Below, piece by piece: positions 57,722 to 64,000 of a stretch of 64,000 bases of DNA. Every line of letters starts with the position of its first letter. Within the stretch, counting starts at the first letter, position 1. The notes under the pieces were generated by a model. The model was not told the DNA's origin. It worked only from the letters and a program-made list of their open reading frames with translations, and did no database searches. The position numbers were made by a program, and so were the translations under genes. The DNA is from Streptococcus sp. CF8_St5-11 (GTDB taxonomy: Bacteria; Bacillota; Bacilli; Lactobacillales; Streptococcaceae), in contig NZ_JANCOJ010000001.1 in NCBI RefSeq assembly GCF_024295625.1, forward strand, positions 186,001-250,000, written 5' to 3'.

Positions 57722-58390
57722 TTACTCTTCTGTATCCAAGAGATTTTTTGCAACGATTGCAGCCAGAACACCACCGACAATTGGAGCCAAGATAAAGATC
57801 CAAATTTGTTGAAGGGCTGCACCACCAACAAAGAGGGCAGGTGCCAAGCTACGAGCTGGGTTAACAGAAAGTCCTGTAATGTTCAAACCAACAAGAATAA
57901 TCAAAGTCAAGCTCAAACCGATCACAAGACCAGCGATCTTGCCATTACCTTTGGTAGCTGATGTCACTGTCATGATGACCAAAATAAAGATAAAGGAAGC
58001 AATTACTTCAAACAAGAATCCGCCAAATGGAGTCACACCCTTCGCTAGGGCATTTTCACCAAGACTAGCTGTTGACATACCTGAATTTGACAAGAGGAAG
58101 AGTACTGTTGCAGATGCGAGAACCGCCCCCACTACTTGAGCTGCAATATAATTAACCAAGTCCTTTGAAGACAAGCGTTTGTTCACAAACATGGCAATCG
58201 AAACAGCCGGGTTCAAGTGGGCACCAGAAACAGTCCCAATTGAGTAAGCTGCTGCAACAATGGATAAACCGAATGCCAAGGCTATTCCTAAATGTCCCAG
58301 ACCTTCTGTTCCATTTCCAAAAACAACTGCGCCAGTCCCGATAAAGACAAGCATAAATGTGCCGATTACTTCAGCAAAAAACTTTTTCAT
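57722..58390 (-). CDS. Aquaporin/glycerol facilitator family channel
   Basis: 222 residues with six membrane helices and two NPA boxes (SGAHLNPAVS near residue 63 and GLSVNPARS near 185). The length and the second box without the Asp insert of GlpF (NPARS, not NPARD) point to the water-channel (AqpZ-like) side. ATG at 58390 with AAAGGA upstream; the longer frame crosses the promoter. Own promoter. Confidence 0.92.
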   Translation of the reverse strand: MKKFFAEVIGTFMLVFIGTGAVVFGNGTEGLGHLGIALAFGLSIVAAAYSIGTVSGAHLNPAVSIAMFVNKRLSSKDLVNYIAAQVVGAVLASATVLFLLSNSGMSTASLGENALAKGVTPFGGFLFEVIASFIFILVIMTVTSATKGNGKIAGLVIGLSLTLIILVGLNITGLSVNPARSLAPALFVGGAALQQIWIFILAPIVGGVLAAIVAKNLLDTEE

Positions 58391-58421
58391 AACTAAGTTT
58401 CCTTTCTTCAAACTGTTGACT

Positions 58422-58450
58422 AGTTTATCAAAAATCCACACGTACCTCAA
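58422..58450 (-). promoter_or_regulatory. Promoter of the aquaporin gene
   Basis: The minus strand reads TTGAGG, 17 bp, TAAACT (with TGA before the -10). Confidence 0.7.
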
Positions 58451-58475
58451 GAAATATGCCCAGTATATTTTGCCC

Positions 58476-58501
58476 GCAAAAAAGCCATCCGAAGATGACT
58501 T
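58476..58501 (-). terminator. Terminator of the P-type ATPase gene
   Basis: The minus strand shows AAGTCATC-TTCG-GATGGCTT then TTTTTGCGGG, 11 bp after the stop. Confidence 0.75.
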
Positions 58502-58512
58502 TTCATGATTGT

Positions 58513-61197
58513 TTAAATAGCGTTTTTATCTTTTCCAAGCGCTCGTTGGACTGCTTTAACAATCTCAACAAGGACCACGATCATAAGTGCTCCTACGGCA
58601 ACAACCATCCATTGAGTCAAGCTCAAGTTTGAAACGTGGAAGAGATTATTAAATCCAGGAACCAAAATTGTCACCACAAAGAGGACGAAGGCAACTGGAA
58701 TAGACCAGTTAAAGGTCTTGTTCGTAAAGAGTCCCACTTTAAAGATTGATTGGTAAACCGACTTAACGTTAAAGGCATGGAGCAATTGGATCAAACCGAG
58801 AGTTGCAAAAGCCATGGTAAGGGCATCCGCATGGATTTCAGTATGACTTTGGTGCTCTGGGAAGAGAAGAGCCCAACCATAAACACCTAAAACTAGCATG
58901 GTTTGGAAGATCCCTTGATAAATGATTGCTCCGAAGACACCACCATCAAAGAAGTTAGACTTACGCCCACGAGGTTTGTGAGTCATGACACCTGGTTCAG
59001 CAGGCTCTACCCCAAGGGCGATAGCTGGTAAAGTATCAGTTACCAAGTTGATCCAGAGAAGATGCACTGGTTGCAACACATCCCAACCAAACAAGGTTGC
59101 AAAGAAGATAGTGAAGACCTCAGCCATATTAGCAGACAAGAGATATTGGATGGATTTTTGGATATTTGAGAAGACCTTACGTCCTTCTTCAACCGCTACG
59201 ATAATAGTTGCAAAGTTATCATCGGCAAGGACCATATCAGATGCTCCTTTAGAAACTTCTGTACCTGTAATCCCCATACCGATACCGATGTCAGCTGTCT
59301 TAAGTGAAGGTGCATCGTTGACCCCATCACCCGTCATAGCGACAACCTTACCTTCATTTTGCCAAGCTTTAACGATGCGAACCTTGTGCTCAGGTGATAC
59401 ACGTGCGTATACAGAGTATTGCTTGAAGACTTTTTGGAATTCTTCATCAGTGAGTTCATTCAATTCAGCACCAGTGAAGACATGGTCTTCTGTATCATTT
59501 GGATCGATGATTCCGAGACGTTTGGCAATAGCTTCAGCTGTATCTTGGTGGTCACCCGTAATCATGATTGGGCGGATACCTGCTTCTTTAGCGACACGTA
59601 CAGCTTCTGCAGCTTCTGGGCGCTCAGGGTCAATCATGCCGACCAAACCAGAGAAAATGAGATCAGACTCAACGATTTCAGATTCCAAGGTTGGAATTTC
59701 ATGGCTTGTCTTATAAGCCATCATCAAGACACGAAGGGCTTGTTTAGCCAAGTCTTTGTTGGTTGCAAGGATAGCATTTTTATCCTCTTCTGTGATTGGA
59801 CGAACTTCCCCATTGACTTCAATACGAGTCACGCGCTTGAGCAATTGATCAGGAGCACCCTTGACAGCGATAAAGTAAGAACCGTCTGCTTCCTTATGAA
59901 TGGTAGACATGAGTTTACGGTCTGAGTCAAATGGCAATTCAGCCACACGTGGCTCATCCTTCAAGACTTCACGAACATCAAAGTTGTGGTCCAAACCAAA
60001 CTGTACAAGAGCTGTCTCCGTTGGATCCCCAATCAGCTTGCCAGATGGGTCCACCTTAGTGTCATTGGCAAAGTTCATGATACGTAGCGTATTGTTGTTA
60101 GCAGCAATTTCAGATGCCGAGCTTTGCAATTGACCGTTGGTATAAACTTTTTCAACCGTCATTTGGTTCATGGTCAAAGTACCTGTTTTATCAGATGCAA
60201 TGATTTCTGTTGAACCAAGCGTTTCAACCGCTGGCAATTTACGGACAATCGAATTACGTTTTGCAAGGGTTGTAGTTCCCAAAGATAGAACGATGGTTAC
60301 AATGGCAGGGAGACCTTCTGGAATAGCTGCAACCGCAAGGGCAACCGCCACCATCAAGCCTTCTAATGGGTGTTCGCCACGAACAAAGACACCAACCAAG
60401 AAGGTAATCACTGCAATCACAATGATTAAGTAAGTCAAGGCCTTAGATAATTGTTCCAAGCTTTGCTTCAACGGTGTCTCTGTCTCGTCGGCATTAGCCA
60501 ACATATCTGCAATCTTACCAACTTCTGTGTACATACCAGTGTTTGTCACGACACCAATACCACGACCGTAAGTTACGTTTGAGTTTTGGTAACCCATATT
60601 AACTCGGTCCCCAATACCAGCATCTGCTTCTACCATTTGAGTAATATCCTTTTCAACCGGTACAGACTCACCAGTAAGAGCAGCTTCTTCGATTTTAAGA
60701 GACGCCGCTTCAAGCAAACGCATATCGGCAGGCACCACATCTCCAGCTTCAAGCAAGACGATGTCCCCAGGCACCAATTCTTTTGAGTCAATCTCAATAA
60801 CATGACCATCACGACGAACACGAGCCATCGGGCTAGACATATTTTTCAGAGCTTCAATGGCTGCTTCTGCTTGCCCTTCTTGGTAAACCCCAAAGGCAGC
60901 ATTCAAGACTACAACAGCCAAGATGATAATGGCATCCGTTAGACCGTCCATTCCTTCTGTAATCACAGAAAGTGCCGCTGCCGTAAGCAAGATGATAATC
61001 ATCAAATCCTTAAATTGATCAAGGAATTTAGCTAGTAGGCCACGTTTCTCTCCCTCTTCCAACTCATTACGACCATAAGTCGCTAAGCGTTCTTGAGCTT
61101 GAGCAGTTGACAAGCCTTCAATTGAAGAGTCCAATTCCTTTAGAACTTCTTCTTTACTCTGTGTATAAAACAAAGCTTTATTTTGTTCTTTTGACAA
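58513..61197 (-). CDS. mgtA: P-type Mn2+/Ca2+-exporting ATPase (MgtA/CaxP type)
   Basis: 894 residues, P2A-type ATPase with about ten membrane helices. Motifs: TGES actuator loop, cation-site helix AVAAIPEGLPA, phosphorylation loop SDKTGTLT, KGAPDQLL, MITGDH and TGDGVNDAPS. The start is TTG at 61197, 8 bp after AAGGAGG and matching the family N terminus (SKEQ...FYTQS); the longer frame begins inside a hairpin. In S. pneumoniae this protein exports Mn2+ and Ca2+ and is switched on by a Mn2+ riboswitch, and such a riboswitch is visible here. Confidence 0.94.
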   Translation of the reverse strand: MSKEQNKALFYTQSKEEVLKELDSSIEGLSTAQAQERLATYGRNELEEGEKRGLLAKFLDQFKDLMIIILLTAAALSVITEGMDGLTDAIIILAVVVLNAAFGVYQEGQAEAAIEALKNMSSPMARVRRDGHVIEIDSKELVPGDIVLLEAGDVVPADMRLLEAASLKIEEAALTGESVPVEKDITQMVEADAGIGDRVNMGYQNSNVTYGRGIGVVTNTGMYTEVGKIADMLANADETETPLKQSLEQLSKALTYLIIVIAVITFLVGVFVRGEHPLEGLMVAVALAVAAIPEGLPAIVTIVLSLGTTTLAKRNSIVRKLPAVETLGSTEIIASDKTGTLTMNQMTVEKVYTNGQLQSSASEIAANNNTLRIMNFANDTKVDPSGKLIGDPTETALVQFGLDHNFDVREVLKDEPRVAELPFDSDRKLMSTIHKEADGSYFIAVKGAPDQLLKRVTRIEVNGEVRPITEEDKNAILATNKDLAKQALRVLMMAYKTSHEIPTLESEIVESDLIFSGLVGMIDPERPEAAEAVRVAKEAGIRPIMITGDHQDTAEAIAKRLGIIDPNDTEDHVFTGAELNELTDEEFQKVFKQYSVYARVSPEHKVRIVKAWQNEGKVVAMTGDGVNDAPSLKTADIGIGMGITGTEVSKGASDMVLADDNFATIIVAVEEGRKVFSNIQKSIQYLLSANMAEVFTIFFATLFGWDVLQPVHLLWINLVTDTLPAIALGVEPAEPGVMTHKPRGRKSNFFDGGVFGAIIYQGIFQTMLVLGVYGWALLFPEHQSHTEIHADALTMAFATLGLIQLLHAFNVKSVYQSIFKVGLFTNKTFNWSIPVAFVLFVVTILVPGFNNLFHVSNLSLTQWMVVAVGALMIVVLVEIVKAVQRALGKDKNAI

Positions 61198-61246
61198 AAT
61201 AATTTCCTCCTTATAGCTTTCTACTAGGTCTCTTTTGCACAAAAAA

Positions 61247-61350
61247 GAGACCTGTTTGAAAAAACAAGTCTCGCCGTTTAATATAGTGCCGGAAATAATT
61301 TCGTAATGACGACACTATCGCGGAAAACCGCCAGCTACTCCCTTGAGTGG
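61247..61350 (-). ncRNA. yybP-ykoY Mn2+ riboswitch with terminator
   Basis: The minus strand carries the family landmarks: GGGAGTAGC near the 5' end (61334-61342), GTCGTC, CCGGCAC and GAGAC at the 3' end. The GAGAC is also the left arm of a perfect terminator GAGACTTGTTT/AAACAGGTCTC (61247-61272) followed by TTTTTT (61241-61246). The aptamer and terminator therefore compete: Mn2+ binding would hold GAGAC in the aptamer and switch transcription on. A further hairpin lies at 61227-61253. Confidence 0.9.
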
Positions 61351-61354
61351 TTTT

Positions 61355-61363
61355 ATTATACCA
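61355..61363 (-). promoter_or_regulatory. Extended -10 promoter of the mgtA riboswitch transcript
   Basis: The minus strand reads TGGTATAAT, with TTGCTT 13 bp before the TGG, directly upstream of the aptamer. Confidence 0.7.
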
Positions 61364-61409
61364 TTTTTATAGAATAAAGCAAGCGGGATCTCTAATAATT
61401 TAATGAGGA

Positions 61410-61793
61410 TTATTCTTCCCATTCCACCAGTAATTGATAATCGGCAAATTCCTGTTCTCCATCGAGAGTTAACAAGCGATAAGAGACTTGCAAATGACCT
61501 GCTTCTAATTGAAAGAGGTCTGTTGTAATCAAAAACTGCTGAATGCCCATCGGAGTTGGGATGATTGCCCCACCATATTCATTTTTGTAGAAACGCATGA
61601 TGGATTTAGGACTTGAGAATCGTGTCATGACCAATTCATCATTGGAAAATTTCAAAGCAACCTTTTCATCTTCTTCATTGGTATACAAGAGATATTGAAA
61701 ACCTGCTTTTTCCTTCCATTCACCTTGATAGTACTGATCAACAATTTCCATTTCTTCTCCAAATCGAATGGTATTTTGAATGCGAATCTGCAT
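61410..61793 (-). CDS. DUF1934 (YwiB-like) protein
   Basis: 127 residues forming a beta-barrel of the lipocalin-like DUF1934 family. Sequence cues: MQIRIQNTIRFGEEME, FQYLLYTNEED, and C-terminal LQVSYRLLTLDGEQEFADYQL. Function unknown. GAAGGAG precedes the ATG. It lies upstream of mgtA but outside its riboswitch transcript. Confidence 0.85.
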   Translation of the reverse strand: MQIRIQNTIRFGEEMEIVDQYYQGEWKEKAGFQYLLYTNEEDEKVALKFSNDELVMTRFSSPKSIMRFYKNEYGGAIIPTPMGIQQFLITTDLFQLEAGHLQVSYRLLTLDGEQEFADYQLLVEWEE

Positions 61794-61893
61794 CTTTGTC
61801 TCCTTCTCTTCTTTTCTTGCCTTACTATTCTATCAAATTTTACGCATTTTGACTGCCCCTATTAGCCTCTAGATCGCAAAATAGGCTTTTTTT

Positions 61894-61902
61894 TGCTATA
61901 AT
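61894..61902 (+). promoter_or_regulatory. Extended -10 of a leaderless HD hydrolase transcript
   Basis: TGCTATAAT ends 6 bp before the ATG at 61909; no Shine-Dalgarno. Confidence 0.65.
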
Positions 61903-61908
61903 AGACCC

Positions 61909-63219
61909 ATGAATGAAAAAGTCTTTCGCGATCCCGTTCATGATTACGTTCATGTGGATCATCCCATCATTTATCAATTAATTAATAGTAAAGAATTTCA
62001 ACGACTACGCCGCATCAAACAACTGGGGACATCTGGTTTTACCTTCCACGGTGGGGAGCATAGTCGTTTTTCTCACTGTCTTGGCGCCTATGAAATTTCA
62101 AGACGTATTCTGTCTATTTTTGAGGAAAAGTATGCAGAGCAATGGAATTCTGATGAAAACTTACTGACCATGACAGCCGCTCTTCTTCATGACATTGGAC
62201 ATGGTGCCTATTCTCATACCTTCGAAGGACTCTTTGGAACCGATCATGAAAAGATGACCCAGCTGATCATCACCAGTCCAGAGACGGAGGTCAATCAAAT
62301 CCTCTTACAGGTAGCACCTGATTTCCCAAACCGTGTAGCCAGCGTCATTGATCATACCTATCCCAATAAACAAGTGGTGCAATTGATTTCTAGTCAAATT
62401 GATGTGGACCGGATGGATTATTTACTGCGGGATGCCTATTTTACGGGTGCTTCCTATGGAAAATTTGACTTGACCCGTATTTTGCGTGTCATTCGACCGA
62501 TTGAAAATGGTATTGCCTTCCAACAAAATGGCATGCACGCTGTCGAGGATTACGTGGTCAGCCGTTACCAAATGTATATGCAGGTCTACTTCCACCCGGC
62601 TACTCGTGCCATGGAAGTCCTCCTTCAAAATCTACTCAAACGCGCTAGAACCATTTATCCAGATCAGAAAGAGTATTTTCAACTGACTTCACCTCGCTTG
62701 ATTCCATTTTTTGAAGAAGAGGTCACCATTCAAGACTACCTAAATCTAGATGACGGTGTGATGAATACCTATTTCCAAGTCTGGATGGATAGCCCGGATA
62801 CCATCCTGTCTGATCTTGCTCAGCGCTATATTAATCGGAAAGTCTTCAAATCGATTCTATTTACAGAAGATAAGCGAAAAGACTTAGCAATCCTTGAAAA
62901 ACTGATTAAAGAGGTTGGCTTTAATCCAACCTACTACACAGCTATTCATCAAAATTTTGACCTGCCTTACGATATTTATCGACCAGAGCTTGAAAAACCA
63001 CGGACCCAGATCGAGATGATCCGAAAAGATGGGAGTCTCGCTGAATTGTCTCAGTTGTCTCCACTCGTCGCTGCTTTAGCAGGAACTCGCTATGGGGACA
63101 ACCGCTTCTATTTCCCAAAAGAAATGCTGGAGGTTAATGGACTTTTCAGTAAGCAAGTAGAGGAATTCACTTCCTATATCACCAATGATTATTTTACAGG
63201 AGAGACGGATGTCCATTAA
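61909..63219 (+). CDS. HD domain phosphohydrolase (YwfO-like)
   Basis: 436 residues. Metal site H51/H56 (EHSRFSHCLGA), HD at 94-95 with following H98 (LLHDIGHGAYSH) and a later Asp in QIDVDRMDYLLRDA. The family includes dNTP triphosphohydrolases; the activity here is probable but not certain. Appears leaderless. Its end overlaps the next gene by 11 bp. Confidence 0.92.
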   Translation: MNEKVFRDPVHDYVHVDHPIIYQLINSKEFQRLRRIKQLGTSGFTFHGGEHSRFSHCLGAYEISRRILSIFEEKYAEQWNSDENLLTMTAALLHDIGHGAYSHTFEGLFGTDHEKMTQLIITSPETEVNQILLQVAPDFPNRVASVIDHTYPNKQVVQLISSQIDVDRMDYLLRDAYFTGASYGKFDLTRILRVIRPIENGIAFQQNGMHAVEDYVVSRYQMYMQVYFHPATRAMEVLLQNLLKRARTIYPDQKEYFQLTSPRLIPFFEEEVTIQDYLNLDDGVMNTYFQVWMDSPDTILSDLAQRYINRKVFKSILFTEDKRKDLAILEKLIKEVGFNPTYYTAIHQNFDLPYDIYRPELEKPRTQIEMIRKDGSLAELSQLSPLVAALAGTRYGDNRFYFPKEMLEVNGLFSKQVEEFTSYITNDYFTGETDVH

Positions 63220-64000
63220 ATTAGTTGCGATCGATATCGACGGTACACTTCTCAATTCAAAAAAAGAGATCACACCTTCTGTATTTGAAGCCATTCAAGA
63301 CGCTAAAGCCGCAGACGTTAAAATCGTGATCACAACCGGTCGTCCTATTGCAGGGGTCTCAAAACTTTTAAAAGGACTCCATTTGATGGATCCTGGAGAC
63401 TATGTCATTACCTTTAATGGCGGTCTGGTGCAAGAAACTGCTACTGGAAAAGAACTCATCAAAGACCTTTTAGATTATGAGGACTATCTCGATATCGAGT
63501 CTCTTGCTAACAAACTCCAAATCCACTCTCATGCTATTACTAAAGACGGCATCTATACCAGCAATCGCGATATCGGACGCTACACCATTCATGAATCTCA
63601 ACTGGTCAATATGCCCCTTTATTACCGGACGCCTGAAGAAGTTCGTGAGAAAGAATTTGTCAAGGCCATGTATATCGATGAACCAGACATTCTGGATGAT
63701 GCGATTGCAAAAATCCCTAAAGAATTTAAGGATCGCTTCACCATGGTCAAATCAGCTCCTTTTTATTTAGAAATTCTAGGGAAAACAACCAATAAGGGAT
63801 CAGCCCTTCTTCATTTAGCTGAACGACTTGGAATCCAGCAAGAAGAAACCATGGCCATCGGAGATGAGGAAAATGACCGTTCCATGCTAGAAGTCGTGGA
63901 ACATGCCGTCGTTATGGAGAATGGCAATCCAGCTCTTAAAAAAATTGCTACACATATTACCAAATCAAATGATGAATCTGGCGTTGCATACGCCATTAGA
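63209..64000 (+). CDS. Cof-type HAD sugar phosphatase (YidA-like), cut by window end
   Basis: 264 codons are in the window without a stop; family length is about 270, so only a few residues are missing. Motif I is AIDIDGTLL, motif II ITTGRP, the C2B cap lies in between, and the C-terminal set KGSALLHLAERLG and MAIGDEENDRSMLE is classical Cof. The ATG at 63209 overlaps the HD gene stop. No Shine-Dalgarno except AGGAGAG just upstream, which suits the overlap. Confidence 0.92.
   Translation, partial: MSIKLVAIDIDGTLLNSKKEITPSVFEAIQDAKAADVKIVITTGRPIAGVSKLLKGLHLMDPGDYVITFNGGLVQETATGKELIKDLLDYEDYLDIESLANKLQIHSHAITKDGIYTSNRDIGRYTIHESQLVNMPLYYRTPEEVREKEFVKAMYIDEPDILDDAIAKIPKEFKDRFTMVKSAPFYLEILGKTTNKGSALLHLAERLGIQQEETMAIGDEENDRSMLEVVEHAVVMENGNPALKKIATHITKSNDESGVAYAIR

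Noticed and set aside
59419..59925. Long plus-strand frames inside mgtA
   Set aside because: Antisense shadows caused by codon bias; no start signals.
61198..61242. Upstream TTG start for mgtA
   Set aside because: It lies inside the hairpin region after the riboswitch terminator; the TTG at 61197 has AAGGAGG and matches the family start.

Overview
The window looks like a chromosome segment of an oral Streptococcus of the mitis/sanguinis/parasanguinis type. This rests on gene content and order (rexB-rexA; rodA, DJ-1, HAD, gyrB, ezrA; eno; pheS-GNAT-pheT; ftsE-ftsX; PavA/RqcH), on the streptococcal promoter style (extended -10 TGnTATAAT) and on AGGAGG ribosome binding sites. Species is an inference. 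No rRNA, tRNA, IS element, CRISPR array or prophage was seen. Most genes lie on the minus strand.

Layout. 1-8.4 kb: possible tail of an upstream gene, then rexB-rexA-DUF4298 (DNA end processing) and a glutathione peroxidase. 8.4-15.9 kb: a heterodimeric ABC multidrug-type exporter, a TetR/ABC ATPase/FtsX-like permease operon with a clear palindromic operator, and an aldo/keto reductase. 15.9-21.9 kb: the accessory heart of the window, a type VII secretion (T7SSb) module of two small helical partner proteins, an LXG-type polymorphic toxin and a tandem array of six paralogous putative immunity genes, one of them frameshifted. 22-25.6 kb: a five-gene operon with an HTH regulator and a NatAB-like ABC exporter. 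25.7-32.7 kb: pheS-acetyltransferase-pheT behind a Phe T-box, and a tryptophan-type binding protein (trpX) behind a Trp T-box with no permease or ATPase genes beside it. 32.8-41.4 kb: RqcH/PavA, acetolactate decarboxylase, TPR protein, AI-2E-family transporter, a lactonase, a 61-residue protein, enolase and a DUF1694 protein. 41.4-53.8 kb: glycerate kinase, serB, ezrA, gyrB, HAD hydrolase, DJ-1, rodA, YeiH family, DinG and an MBL hydrolase. 53.9-64 kb: ftsX, ftsE, prfB with its programmed frameshift, a phosphoesterase, an aquaporin, a Mn2+/Ca2+ P-type ATPase under a yybP-ykoY riboswitch, DUF1934, an HD hydrolase and a partial Cof-type phosphatase.

Main points beyond routine annotation: (1) the LXG toxin with an unrecognised C-terminal domain and a translationally coupled immunity array whose copies share long near-identical DNA blocks; (2) a 175-bp three-hairpin repeat present twice, each time placed as a terminator; (3) a second, shorter dispersed repeat; (4) five genes whose -10 box lies only 6-10 nt before the start codon, predicting leaderless or nearly leaderless mRNAs; (5) several regulatory elements readable in the DNA: two T-boxes, a Mn riboswitch, the prfB recoding site, a TetR operator and a repeated TTGTCA operator candidate. 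Start codons were moved inward from the longest frame wherever a ribosome binding site, a stop/start overlap or family knowledge decided it.
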